Of a DNA stretch of 52,510 bases, positions 32,513 to 40,814 are shown piece by piece. The stretch's first letter is position 1, and each line of letters opens with the position of its first letter. Origin of the DNA: Bacillota bacterium (GTDB lineage: Bacteria > Bacillota > Clostridia > Christensenellales > SZUA-584); contig JAEZHF010000087.1 of the NCBI GenBank assembly GCA_023416745.1, positions 1 through 52,510 of the forward strand, read 5' to 3'. The notes beneath the pieces were generated by a model, which did no database searches, was not told where the DNA came from, and worked only from the letters and a program-made list of their open reading frames with translations. Made by a program: the position numbers and the translations under genes.

Positions 32513-33520
32513 TTAACTGAAAACCTGTCTTAGCATTTCGGCCCGTGCGGCATCGCGGTCTTGCGTCTGCAGAACGCCGCTGTCCTGCGCGATGATCGCC
32601 GGCCGTGTGTTCATCATAATTTTGTACAGTGCGCCGCTCGTCACATCAGGCACCAGCCCCAACGACACGCCGAACGCCACGTCTGATATCAGCTTCTGCG
32701 CTTCGGCGTCGCTCATGCGCCGTGCGTATTTGAGCACGCCGATGGCGCGCCATATCTTGTCCTCCAGCGCCGGCCCCATATTGGAGAACAGCTCGTTTCT
32801 GGTGTTGCGCTCAAAGTCGATCACCTTGCCGGCAATGGACAGCAGGCGCACCAGTATCTCCTTTTCCGTTACGCCCAGCGTCACCTGATTGGATATCTGG
32901 TAGAACGCGCCGGACGCCGTGCTCCCCTCGCCGAAAGCGCCCCGCACCGTCATGCCCACCTTGCCGATCATCGACGAGATGCGCGGGATGCCCTTGGCTG
33001 CCGTGAGCGCGGGCAGATGCAGCATCAGCGATGCGCGCAGCCCTGTGCCCACGTTGGTGGGGCAGCTGGTGAGGAATCCTAAGTTCTCGTCAAACGCGAA
33101 ATCCACCCCGTCCGCCAGCATCTTGTCCAGCCGGTCTACCGCGTCGTAGGTCTTGAACAGCGACAGCCCCGCGCCGAACCCCTGCAGGCGGTAGTGATCC
33201 TCCTCCATAATCATCACGCTCACCGACTCGTCCTGGCTGGTGATGAGCCCGCCGTTCTTGCTGCGCGCGAGGTTGCTGCTGATCACGTGGCTTTCGATCA
33301 GCGCCCGCTTTTTCAGCTCCGACAGGTCGGACAGGCGCACGTAGGAAAACGCCGGGGATTTCAGCAGGCTCTGCTTTGCACGGCTGTGCACCGCTTCCAC
33401 GTCGTCCGGCTGCGAGATCTTTGCCGGAAACGGGATGTCAGCCAAATTGCGCGCCAGCCGTATGCGCGTGGATACCACCACATCGCACTCGGGCGCATTG
33501 TCCTCCATCCATGCCAGCAT
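32513..33520 (-). CDS. mcsB: Protein arginine kinase McsB
   Basis: A 335-residue guanido-phosphotransferase-fold kinase that marks arginines of damaged proteins, and CtsR, for ClpC. VVSTRIRLARNLADIPFP, SNLARS, LTSCPTNVGTGLRASLMLHLP and the catalytic NQVTLG region match phosphagen kinases and McsB. It lies 1 bp after mcsA and directly before clpC. No phosphoarginine phosphatase (YwlE) is in the window. Confidence 0.95.
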   Translation of the reverse strand: MLAWMEDNAPECDVVVSTRIRLARNLADIPFPAKISQPDDVEAVHSRAKQSLLKSPAFSYVRLSDLSELKKRALIESHVISSNLARSKNGGLITSQDESVSVMIMEEDHYRLQGFGAGLSLFKTYDAVDRLDKMLADGVDFAFDENLGFLTSCPTNVGTGLRASLMLHLPALTAAKGIPRISSMIGKVGMTVRGAFGEGSTASGAFYQISNQVTLGVTEKEILVRLLSIAGKVIDFERNTRNELFSNMGPALEDKIWRAIGVLKYARRMSDAEAQKLISDVAFGVSLGLVPDVTSGALYKIMMNTRPAIIAQDSGVLQTQDRDAARAEMLRQVFS

Positions 33521-33521
33521 G

Positions 33522-34022
33522 TCAATCCCCCTCCTTTTCCATCAGCGCAATCTCGTCCCGCAGACGCGCCGCTTCTTCAAAATTCTCCACAGCCACCGCT
33601 TCGCGCAGCTCCTTTTTGAGCTGCTCCTTGCGCTGCTCCGCTTCACTCACCGCCGCTTCCCTGCCCGGCTGCACGATCACGCGCTCGCCCGGGCGTTTAC
33701 CGGTATGCTGCACGTTCATGTGCACGCTCTTGAGTATGGGCGTGATACTGGATTCAAACGTCTCATAGCAGCGGGCACAGCCCAGCCGCCCTTCCTTCTT
33801 AAAGCTGGCCAGCGTGGTACCGCAGCCTTCGCATACCACCTCCGCGCCCTCCTCGTCATAAAAGGCGCTCAGAAAATCGTTAAATGAAAACCAGGGGATG
33901 GCAACAGAACCTTTCTTCTTGGCGGCGCACTGGCCGCACAGGTGCACCGTTTTCACCTGTCCGCTGACGAACGTCGTCATATGGACGGTGGCCTGGTTTT
34001 TCAGGCAGTTGTCACACAGCAT
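33522..34022 (-). CDS. mcsA: McsA, zinc-binding activator of McsB
   Basis: A 166-residue adaptor. Four CxxC pairs bind zinc: Cys3/Cys6, Cys29/Cys32, and CEGC and CARC in the middle part. A UVR motif closes the protein (LKKELREAVAVENFEEAARLRDE-type, about 130-160), fitting its role as McsB activator and CtsR modulator. It lies 1 bp after ctsR in the same operon. Confidence 0.93.
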   Translation of the reverse strand: MLCDNCLKNQATVHMTTFVSGQVKTVHLCGQCAAKKKGSVAIPWFSFNDFLSAFYDEEGAEVVCEGCGTTLASFKKEGRLGCARCYETFESSITPILKSVHMNVQHTGKRPGERVIVQPGREAAVSEAEQRKEQLKKELREAVAVENFEEAARLRDEIALMEKEGD

Positions 34023-34023
34023 A

Positions 34024-34491
34024 TCAGTCCGCCTCCTTGCTGAGCAGCACCAGCAGCATCTGCTTCATAATGCCCGCTCTTATTTGGTCTTTCAGCAGTG
34101 CGGGTATATTCAGAGCCTTGTCCGACACCGCCGCATGCATCAGTGCTCCCTCGCGCTTGCCCACAGCATCGCTCTCCACAAGGCGGCAGATCACATCCTG
34201 CGCGTCGCGCTCGGATATCTGCTCGCCGATGCGCGTCGTCACCAGCCGGAACAGATGCTCCGAGGTGTCCACCCGCAGCCGCAGCACACGGATGTAACCG
34301 CCGCCGCCGCGCCGGCTTTCAATAATATATCCTTTATCGGGCGTGAACCGCGTGGCCAGCACATAATTGATCTGCGACGGCGCGCAATTGAAGTGCTGCG
34401 CCAGCTCGTTGCGCTGCAGCTCGATCTTGCCCTCGTATTCGCTCATCAGTTCCTTGATGAACTGTTCAATGGTATCGCTCAATACCGACAT
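34024..34491 (-). CDS. ctsR: Class III heat-shock repressor CtsR
   Basis: A 155-residue repressor. The N-terminal winged helix (QFIKELM, NELAQHFNCAPSQINYVLATRF, then the glycine-rich wing ESRRGGGGYIRV) recognises the heptad repeat found immediately upstream. The C-terminal dimerisation domain follows. It is the first gene of ctsR-mcsA-mcsB-clpC, the standard Firmicutes order, and represses its own operon until heat or McsB releases it. Confidence 0.96.
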   Translation of the reverse strand: MSVLSDTIEQFIKELMSEYEGKIELQRNELAQHFNCAPSQINYVLATRFTPDKGYIIESRRGGGGYIRVLRLRVDTSEHLFRLVTTRIGEQISERDAQDVICRLVESDAVGKREGALMHAAVSDKALNIPALLKDQIRAGIMKQMLLVLLSKEAD

Positions 34492-34504
34492 CGTAAATCT
34501 CCCC

Positions 34505-34558
34505 TTTGACTATCTTTGACCTTTAATGATATTATACACCATATCAGGTAAAAAGCAA
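34505..34558 (-). promoter_or_regulatory. ctsR operon promoter with a perfect CtsR box
   Basis: On the minus strand, GGTCAAA-GAT-AGTCAAA (34521-34505) equals the CtsR consensus heptad repeat. It lies just downstream of a TATAAT -10 (34536-34531), with a weak -35 TTGCTT (34558-34553) at 16 bases. The operator thus covers the transcription start. Confidence 0.92.
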
Positions 34559-34631
34559 TGTGTTTTATTTGAATTTATTTGGAGCAGGCGAAGGGATCAA
34601 TCGCCTTAGCTTTGATGTCCAGATGCGCGAC

Positions 34632-34658
34632 AAAAGAAAAAGCCGGGACAAGCCCGGC
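34632..34658 (-). terminator. Terminator after cwlD
   Basis: Minus strand stem GCCGGG/CCCGGC (34658-34653 with 34647-34642), a 5-base loop and a T-rich tail. It ends the transcript ahead of the ctsR promoter. Confidence 0.88.
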
Positions 34659-34686
34659 AAATGAGAACATATATCCAAATCGTCCT

Positions 34687-35388
34687 TTACTGCTCGTTGG
34701 GCTCTCCCGAGCCGGAAGCGCCGACCTGCTCAAGGTACAGCTTCGCGCCGGTATAGATCGCCTTGGCGCACTCGCTCTGGTAGTCGTCTGTCTGCAGCAG
34801 CTTCTCCTCGCGTTCATTGGAAAGGAAGCCGCACTCCACCAGCACACACGGGCTGTCGCTTGAGCGCAGTATGTAATATGTCTCCGGCTTCTGCTCGCGC
34901 GGTCGCGGCGGCGTGAGGCGCGTGTTCATCTCCGTCTGTATCAGCTCCGCCAACACCTTGCCCTCCTCGGAATCCTTGTGGTAGAACGTCGCCGGCCCGG
35001 AGCATGCCGTATCGCTGAATTTGTTCATATGGATTGATATCACGATGTCCGCGTCCGCGTTTTCGATGACGCTGCGGCGCTTTGCCATATCCTCGTCCTT
35101 GGTACGCCCCAGCGCGTTCCCGTCCGGCCGTGTCATCACCACGGCGACGCCGTTCTTCTCAAACAGGCTTTTCAGCTTGCTGGCAACGATGAGGTTGAGG
35201 CCGTCCTCCTTCACGCCGGTGAGGCGGCCTTCCGCGCCTCCGTCAAAGCCGCCGTGCCCCGGGTCGATCACCACGGTAAACCGGGCCGAGCTGATCGCCG
35301 CCCTGTCCTCCGGCAGCAGCAGCAGCATGATGCCCACAATCGTGAGGACAATAATAAAAAAGACGATATAGCGCGTCGAGTTCTTCAT
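34687..35388 (-). CDS. cwlD: N-acetylmuramoyl-L-alanine amidase, CwlD type
   Basis: A 233-residue Amidase_3 enzyme with an N-terminal signal/membrane segment (about 7-26). Zinc and catalytic residues lie in VIDPGHGGFDGGA, in the Glu after GVKED, in SIHMNKF and in VECGFLSN. Length and architecture match B. subtilis CwlD (237), which starts formation of muramic delta-lactam in spore cortex and is required for germination. A general wall amidase cannot be fully excluded. ATG 35388 is preceded by GGAGG about ten bases away; tsaD ends 62 bp upstream. Confidence 0.85.
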   Translation of the reverse strand: MKNSTRYIVFFIIVLTIVGIMLLLLPEDRAAISSARFTVVIDPGHGGFDGGAEGRLTGVKEDGLNLIVASKLKSLFEKNGVAVVMTRPDGNALGRTKDEDMAKRRSVIENADADIVISIHMNKFSDTACSGPATFYHKDSEEGKVLAELIQTEMNTRLTPPRPREQKPETYYILRSSDSPCVLVECGFLSNEREEKLLQTDDYQSECAKAIYTGAKLYLEQVGASGSGEPNEQ

Positions 35389-35450
35389 ACAAAACATACC
35401 TCCGCAGATATATCATCTATATTATTATGTTTTTCGCGCTATGCGCTTTT

Positions 35451-36452
35451 TTAATTGCTAAAAAGCTGCTTTGAAGGGTCTGCATTCAGCCGCAGCGGCT
35501 CGGCGCAGGGCGGCTCGAAAGCGGCAGCGCAGCCGATCATCGCGGCATTGTCCGTGCAATACTTCAGCTCGGGCAGATACAGCGTGCAGCCCGTCTTTTC
35601 GGCGCGTTCGGCAAATACCTGACGCAGCGCACCGTTGGCGGACACGCCGCCCGCCACGCCGATGCGGGATATCTCTTCACGCGCGGCCGCTTCAAACGTA
35701 TTGTCCGCAAGGAAGGCCACCGCCTCCGCCTGAAAGCTGGCCGCGATGTCCGCCTTGTTGTAGGCCTCACCCTTCTGGTTCAGGTTGTGCATGTGGTTGA
35801 TCACTGCCGTTTTGAGGCCGCTGAACGTGAAGTCCAGATGCGTCTCGCCCTTGAAGCCGCGCGGGTATTTGTAAACAGGCTGTCCTTCCCGCGCCAGCTG
35901 CTCCAGCTTTGGGCCGCCGGGGTAACCCAGCTCCAGCGCGCGCGCCGTCTTGTCGAACGCCTCGCCCACCGCGTCGTCGCGCGTTTTGCCCACCAGCCGG
36001 TATTTGCCGTAGTCCTCCACCACCGCGATATGCGAATGCCCGCCTGAGACCACCAGGCATAAGAAAGGCGGCACCAGCTCCTGATGCGACAGATACAACG
36101 AGCAGATATGCCCCTGAATGTGGTGCACCGGAATCAGCGGCACACCGAGGTAATACGCCAGTGCCTTGGCATACGACACGCCCACCAGCAGCGCGCCCAC
36201 CAGCCCCGGCCCGTCTGTCACCGCCACCGCTTCGAGGTCAGAGAAGCCGATGCCCGCGGCGTGCAGCGCTTCGTCCACGATGTAGGGCAGCTTCATAATG
36301 TGGTTGCGCGACGCGATCTCGGGCACCACGCCACCGTATTTTTCATGCTCCGGCTGAGTGTACACCGCGCTGCCCAGCACCTGCCGCCCCCTTGTGACCG
36401 CAGCGGCCGTCTCGTCGCACGATGTCTCAATTGCCAGTATCAGCTTGTCCAT
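35451..36452 (-). CDS. tsaD: tRNA N6-threonylcarbamoyladenosine transferase TsaD
   Basis: A 333-residue ASKHA-fold enzyme that places the threonylcarbamoyl group on A37 of tRNAs reading ANN codons. Metal ligands His111 and His115 are in HHIQGHICSLYL; IETSCDETAAAV, GPGLVGALLVG and VAGGVSANGALR are conserved. It starts 1 bp after the stop of the DUF1461-like gene. The partners TsaB and TsaE are not in the window. Confidence 0.96.
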   Translation of the reverse strand: MDKLILAIETSCDETAAAVTRGRQVLGSAVYTQPEHEKYGGVVPEIASRNHIMKLPYIVDEALHAAGIGFSDLEAVAVTDGPGLVGALLVGVSYAKALAYYLGVPLIPVHHIQGHICSLYLSHQELVPPFLCLVVSGGHSHIAVVEDYGKYRLVGKTRDDAVGEAFDKTARALELGYPGGPKLEQLAREGQPVYKYPRGFKGETHLDFTFSGLKTAVINHMHNLNQKGEAYNKADIAASFQAEAVAFLADNTFEAAAREEISRIGVAGGVSANGALRQVFAERAEKTGCTLYLPELKYCTDNAAMIGCAAAFEPPCAEPLRLNADPSKQLFSN

Positions 36453-36453
36453 G

Positions 36454-37176
36454 TCATGCTTCCTTGGCCGCCTTCATCTCACGCCGTTTGAGTAACGCCA
36501 GCCCCACCATCGCCGCCGCATTCAGCGTGATAAATATGGAGATAAAACGGATGATGATACGCGCCACCAAATCCGAAAAGAACTGCTCGGGCACCATCTG
36601 TATCAGCACATCCGTGCTGGGGTCCAGTATCCACAGGTCGTTGGTGAAGAACACGTGGTGAAAGTTGGTCCAGAACGACGTGAAGTCCAGCGCGGCGTAG
36701 GCGGCGATGGCTGCCACGATCACCACAAACCCCGCGGACACCCACAGGAACGACCGGCACAGCGTTTTAAACGCCTTGCCGCGCCCCAATACAAAAGCGG
36801 CGGCAATCAGCACCACGGCGGCGATCAGCGACACCGTACGCACGTTGCGCGCGCCCAGATACAGCAGCTTCACGTCCACCATGTGGTCCTTCTCACGCTC
36901 TCCGAACACCTCCTGCATCTGCCCCTGTATTTCGGCCTGAATGTCGAGGTCATCGTCAGCGTCCGTCGTATAATCCAGCAGCTTCTGCGTCACCGCTGTC
37001 AGGTTCTCTTCGCTGATGCCGATGCTCTGTGCCGTATTCAGCTTGCTGTATTCGCTCCGGAAAAAGCCCGGATTCACGGCGAACATCTCAATGCTCGCGA
37101 TCAGCAGCCCGATGATGAGCAGCAGACTGCCCAGCGCTGTGCATAATCCCATCCAGAAGCGTTTACTGTCACTCAT
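36454..37176 (-). CDS. TIGR01906/DUF1461-like integral membrane protein
   Basis: A 240-residue membrane protein of unknown function. Hydrophobic segments lie at about 12-34, 113-132, 142-163 and 205-230, with an extracytoplasmic-looking stretch between the first two. Features such as NPGFFRSEY, FGEREKDHMVDVK and DPSTDVLIQMVPEQFF fit the DUF1461 family (which includes bacterial proteins described as TIGR01906 integral membrane proteins). It directly precedes tsaD with 1 bp spacing, so the two are probably co-transcribed. Confidence 0.7.
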   Translation of the reverse strand: MSDSKRFWMGLCTALGSLLLIIGLLIASIEMFAVNPGFFRSEYSKLNTAQSIGISEENLTAVTQKLLDYTTDADDDLDIQAEIQGQMQEVFGEREKDHMVDVKLLYLGARNVRTVSLIAAVVLIAAAFVLGRGKAFKTLCRSFLWVSAGFVVIVAAIAAYAALDFTSFWTNFHHVFFTNDLWILDPSTDVLIQMVPEQFFSDLVARIIIRFISIFITLNAAAMVGLALLKRREMKAAKEA

Positions 37177-37250
37177 CGTCTTCTCCTTTGTACTGGCCGA
37201 CTATAACGCCCGGCTCCCTCGCTCGTGCAGCGGTCAGTGTATAAGAATTC

Positions 37251-37275
37251 GAGGCTGCCCAGCCGGAGCAGCCTC
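37251..37275. terminator. Hairpin after gcvH, weak terminator
   Basis: A perfect 8-bp stem GAGGCTGC/GCAGCCTC (37251-37258 with 37268-37275) just after the gcvH stop. The following minus-strand bases (GAATTCTTAT) are only moderately T-rich, so termination may be partial. Confidence 0.55.
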
Positions 37276-37283
37276 GTCAGTCG

Positions 37284-37646
37284 CTATTTTGCCTGTCTTA
37301 ATTCGGCATATTCCTGCTCCGTGAGGAGCCCCTGTTTATCTGCGCCGTCTGTATCCAGCTTGAACAACCAGGTGTCCAGCGGTGTCCGGCCGATCATATC
37401 CGGGTCGTCGAAAACCGTATCGTTGACATCTGTGATCCTGCCGGCCAGCGGTGCATGCACCTCGCAGACCGTTTTGACCGTCTCCACCAGGGCGCAGGCC
37501 TCACCTTTCGCGACGCTGCGGCCAACCTTCGGAAGTTCAATATAAACAACGTCACCCTTCATGCCAACTCCGGTCAGACCGACGGCAGCCGAGCTGTCAT
37601 TAAGCCTCACCCATTCATGCCAGGGCGTAAAAAATAGTCCGCTCAC
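37284..37646 (-). CDS. gcvH: Glycine cleavage system H protein
   Basis: A 120-residue lipoyl carrier. The barrel contains HEWVRL, VGLTGVGMKGDVVYIELP and the lipoylation loop ALVETVKTVCEV with Lys58 as the likely lipoyl-lysine. The family carries the aminomethyl group between the P, T and L proteins. None of those genes is here, so it may serve a distant glycine system or act as a lipoate relay. The GTG start at 37646 is supported by GGGAGG seven bases upstream. Confidence 0.88.
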   Translation of the reverse strand: MSGLFFTPWHEWVRLNDSSAAVGLTGVGMKGDVVYIELPKVGRSVAKGEACALVETVKTVCEVHAPLAGRITDVNDTVFDDPDMIGRTPLDTWLFKLDTDGADKQGLLTEQEYAELRQAK

Positions 37647-37708
37647 GCATCATCCTCCCCCTGTGCAGCCAGCACAGTATTATGGTATGCGTGTCGCCAG
37701 CGGGCTGT

Positions 37709-38065
37709 TTACGACTTCTTGAGGAACTGGTTGAACCGCTTTCTGAACTTAATGATGTAAATCACGATGCCCGGAACGATCAGCAGTATGGAGAGCACGA
37801 AGGGAAACTGCGCCCATATGAACGGCGCGTTCTGCACCACTTCAGTGCCGACGATCTTATCCCAGAAATAGTCAAGCCCGCCCGTAACGGTGGCCACCGG
37901 CCCGACATACCAGCAGAACTTGCGCAGCATTGCGTTGGCATCCGCCTTCATCGCTTTGGGATAGTCGTTGTTGAACACAGGCCCTTTGCCCGTGAACGCC
38001 GCATACAGTGTAAACAGTCCGATGAAAATCGTAAACAACGACATCATACTATTCATATTTTCCAT
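37709..38065 (-). CDS. Small membrane protein of unknown function
   Basis: 118 residues with hydrophobic segments at about 7-25 and 85-107, and a basic C-terminal tail (KFRKRFNQFLKKS). The central part is amphipathic. I do not recognise a family. It lies between cysS and gcvH with 19 bp to cysS, so it may belong to the cysS transcript. A ribosome site is weak (AGAGGGG, 13 bases from the ATG). Confidence 0.65.
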   Translation of the reverse strand: MENMNSMMSLFTIFIGLFTLYAAFTGKGPVFNNDYPKAMKADANAMLRKFCWYVGPVATVTGGLDYFWDKIVGTEVVQNAPFIWAQFPFVLSILLIVPGIVIYIIKFRKRFNQFLKKS

Positions 38066-38084
38066 TTAAGTGTCGATTCCCCTC

Positions 38085-39461
38085 TTATCTTTTGTTAATT
38101 TTAGCGCCGTCCGGCGTATCCTTTACCTCGTAACCCAGCCCTGCAATTCTGTCCCTCAGCGCATCCGCGGCGGCGAAGTCCCTGGCCGCCCGGGCCGCCT
38201 GGCGCTGCCGTACCAGCTCCGTCACTTCTTCGGGTATCGCATCCTCATCCGGCACCAGCCCCAGCACATCCAGCACTTTATCCAGCGCCAGCAGCGCAGC
38301 ACCCGCGCTCTTTTTATCACCGCTGTGCTCAAACGCGAGATTGACGTCGCGGATATACTCGAATATCACGCCGATGGCTTCCGCTGTGTTCAGATCATCG
38401 TCCATCGCCTGCCGGAAACGCTCCTCCAGCGCACAGATTTCCTTCTCCACGTCCGCACCGGCCGCGGAACCCGTCTGTGCGATATACTTGAGGTTATCCC
38501 GGCAGTTTTTGATGCGCGCCATCGCCGAGGCCGCCTGCGCGATCAGCTCCTCCGAGAAGTTGATCGGGTTGCGGTAATGCGCGGACAGCATGAACAGCCG
38601 GACGACCTTCAGGTCATATTTCTGTGCAATATCCCTCACCGCAAAGAAGTTGTTCTTGGATTTGGACATCTTCTCGTTGTCCACGTTAATATAACCGTTG
38701 TGCATCCAGTAGCGCGCGAACGTCTTGCCCGTTGCCGCCTCCGACTGGGCAATCTCGTTCTCGTGGTGCGGGAATATCAAGTCCTGCCCGCCGCCATGGA
38801 TGTCGATTGTCTCGCCAAGGTAACGCATGCTCATCGCGCTGCATTCGATATGCCAGCCCGGCCTGCCTTTGCCCCACGGGCTGTCCCAGCTGTCTTCACC
38901 CGATTTGGCCGTTTTCCAGAGCGCGAAGTCCTCGGGGTTGCGCTTGATCTCCGTTACATCGATGCGCGCGCCCGCCTGCAGATCCTCCAGCGACTGGCCG
39001 GACAGCTTGCCGTATCCGGAGAAACTCGACACATCAAAATACACATCGCCTTTCACCACATAGGCGTTGCCTTTTTCCACCAGTTCGGATACCAAACTGA
39101 TGATATCGCCCACATGCTCCGTCGCTTTGGGGTGCACGGTGGCCGGGCGGATGCCAAGCCCCTGGGCATCCTTGTAATACTCCTCAATGAACCGCTCTCC
39201 CAAGTCTTTGAGCGTCACCTTCTCCTCGTTCGCACGGGCAATCATCTTGTCGTCCACGTCCGTAAAGTTCTGTACGAACGTCACCTCAAGGCCGGTATAC
39301 TCCAGATACCGCCGAAGCGTGTCGAAAATGATAAACGGACGCGCATTGCCAATATGAAAAAAGTTGTATACCGTGGGCCCGCAGGCGTAAATCCTGGCCT
39401 TGCCCGGCTCCAACGGCACAAACTCGTCCTTGCGTCGCGTCATCGTATTGAAAAGCTTCAA
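38085..39461 (-). CDS. cysS: Cysteinyl-tRNA synthetase
   Basis: A 458-residue class I synthetase that charges tRNA-Cys. Zinc ligands include Cys27 in YACGPT and Cys in GWHIECSAM, with His/Glu in FPHHENE; the HIGH motif is HIGN (36-39) and KMSKS is in DNEKMSKSKNN. The C-terminal anticodon domain is present. The start is TTG 39461, with AGGAG seven bases upstream; the ATG 18 bases into the frame has no ribosome site and would cut into the conserved N-terminus. Confidence 0.96.
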   Translation of the reverse strand: MKLFNTMTRRKDEFVPLEPGKARIYACGPTVYNFFHIGNARPFIIFDTLRRYLEYTGLEVTFVQNFTDVDDKMIARANEEKVTLKDLGERFIEEYYKDAQGLGIRPATVHPKATEHVGDIISLVSELVEKGNAYVVKGDVYFDVSSFSGYGKLSGQSLEDLQAGARIDVTEIKRNPEDFALWKTAKSGEDSWDSPWGKGRPGWHIECSAMSMRYLGETIDIHGGGQDLIFPHHENEIAQSEAATGKTFARYWMHNGYINVDNEKMSKSKNNFFAVRDIAQKYDLKVVRLFMLSAHYRNPINFSEELIAQAASAMARIKNCRDNLKYIAQTGSAAGADVEKEICALEERFRQAMDDDLNTAEAIGVIFEYIRDVNLAFEHSGDKKSAGAALLALDKVLDVLGLVPDEDAIPEEVTELVRQRQAARAARDFAAADALRDRIAGLGYEVKDTPDGAKINKR

Positions 39462-39496
39462 GGTCTCTCTCCTCTGCCTGATTACTCTGTCGGCTC

Positions 39497-39525
39497 ATTA
39501 TAATATATGCGCATGGTCTCGTCAA
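39497..39525 (-). promoter_or_regulatory. cysS promoter
   Basis: Minus strand TTGACG (39525-39520), a 17-base spacer and perfect TATAAT (39502-39497). The implied leader is only about 30 bases, so there is no room for a T-box downstream of this promoter. Confidence 0.78.
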
Positions 39526-39574
39526 TTGACAACGGTGCGTTGGTGTTGCTTCTTAAGGCTGCACCGGCCGCACT

Positions 39575-39636
39575 CCCGACAGACCTTGCTGCTTCGGGGA
39601 TAAAACAAAGACCCGTCAGTCTTGCTGCGGGTCTTT
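39575..39636 (-). terminator. ftsZ terminator followed by a degenerate copy of the same hairpin
   Basis: The real terminator is the 9-bp stem AAAGACCCG/CGGGTCTTT (39607-39615 with 39628-39636), followed on the minus strand by GTTTTA; the plus strand also has a T-run. A second hairpin with stem CCCGA/TCGGG (39575-39579 with 39594-39598) shares the loop sequence CTTGCTGC and flanking CCG.CAG with the first, so the two look like a tandem duplication. The remaining bases up to the cysS promoter have no recognisable content. Confidence 0.75.
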
Positions 39637-39654
39637 TTGCTGTTGCGTCTGTGT

Positions 39655-40791
39655 TCAGAAATCCTTCCGGGTCTTTTTGCGCCGCAGGAACGGCGGTATA
39701 TCCAGCTCGTTGCTGGAATCGGCAAAGCTGCCGAGCACCGGGCCCTTCCTTTCGGGCATCACCGGAATGAAATCGCCCTCCTCCGGGCTTTCCGGCATGC
39801 GAATCTCCTCACGAACCACGGGCTTGGGCTTACGCACACCGCCGAAACCGGTTGCTATCACCGTGATGCGCACTTCGTCTTCCAGGCTGTCGTCTGTATC
39901 CGCACCGAAGAAAATATTCGCTTCCGGATCGGCCGCCTGGCGGATCAGGTTGGCCGCTTCCTCTATCTCGAGCAGGCTCATCGTGGGATCGCCCGTGACG
40001 TTGTACAGTATGCCGCGCGCCCCCTCGATGCTCGTTTCCAGCAGCGGGCTTTGAATCGCCTGCTTGGCTGCATCCATCGTCTTGTTATCACCGTAACCAA
40101 CGCCGATGCCCATATGGGCGACACCGCGCTCCATCATCACGGTGCGCACATCCGCAAAATCCAGATTGACGAGCGCCGGCTTGACGATCAGGTCGGTTAT
40201 GCCCTGTATGCCCTGCCGCAGCACATCGTCGGCCACGCGGAATGCTTCCAGCATGGAAGTGCCTTTGCCGATCACCTGCAGCAGCTTATCGTTCGGTATT
40301 GTCACGATGGTATCCACCACCTCAGACAGCGTGGCGTGCCCTTCCTTGGCCCGGGTAATCCGCTGGCCTCCTTCAAACATGAACGGCATCGTCACCACCG
40401 CACCGGTCAGTATATTCTTTTGCCGCGCCAGCTCCGCGACGACAGGCGCAGCCCCCGTGCCGGTACCGCCGCCCAGACCGGCTGCGATATACACCAGATT
40501 GGCGCCCTCCACGATCTCAGCCAGCTCGTCAATGCTCTCTTCCGCAGCGCGCCGGCCCACCGAAGGGTCTCCCCCCACGCCCAGGCCGCTCGTCAGCTTC
40601 TCGCCGATCTGTATCTTATTCTTGCATTTGGAGAGCAGCAACGCCTGCTTGTCCGTATTGACGGAATAGAATTCCGCCCCCATCAGTCCGTGTTCAATCA
40701 TCCGGTTGATGGCGTTGTTGCCGGCGCCGCCCACGCCGATCACTTTGATCTTCGCAATGCTGTCCTGCTCAACATCAATCTCTAATGGCAT
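39655..40791 (-). CDS. ftsZ: Cell division GTPase FtsZ
   Basis: A 378-residue tubulin homologue that polymerises into the division ring. It has VIGVGGAGNNAINRM, the tubulin signature GGGTGTGAAPVVAE, the T7 loop NLDFADV and a C-terminal conserved tail DIPPFLRRKKTRKDF for binding FtsA and other partners. It is the last gene of the dcw cluster, 23 bp after ftsA, followed by a clear terminator. Confidence 0.97.
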   Translation of the reverse strand: MPLEIDVEQDSIAKIKVIGVGGAGNNAINRMIEHGLMGAEFYSVNTDKQALLLSKCKNKIQIGEKLTSGLGVGGDPSVGRRAAEESIDELAEIVEGANLVYIAAGLGGGTGTGAAPVVAELARQKNILTGAVVTMPFMFEGGQRITRAKEGHATLSEVVDTIVTIPNDKLLQVIGKGTSMLEAFRVADDVLRQGIQGITDLIVKPALVNLDFADVRTVMMERGVAHMGIGVGYGDNKTMDAAKQAIQSPLLETSIEGARGILYNVTGDPTMSLLEIEEAANLIRQAADPEANIFFGADTDDSLEDEVRITVIATGFGGVRKPKPVVREEIRMPESPEEGDFIPVMPERKGPVLGSFADSSNELDIPPFLRRKKTRKDF

Positions 40792-40814
40792 ATTAAACCC
40801 CCTTAATATGAACG

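Noticed and set aside
35435..35456. GCGC-ATA-GCGC hairpin at the tsaD end as a terminator
   Set aside because: The T-run lies on the plus strand, where there is no gene; on the coding minus strand the stem is followed by As.
39524..39606. Possible small SRP RNA (GAAGCAGCAAGG on the minus strand between ftsZ and cysS)
   Set aside because: The conserved GGAAG tetraloop region and the matching 5' half are missing; the similarity is limited to a short stretch inside terminator-like hairpins.
39462..39654. T-box leader for cysS
   Set aside because: The cysS promoter lies about 30 bases before the start and no T-box motif such as AGGGTGGNACCGCG is present.
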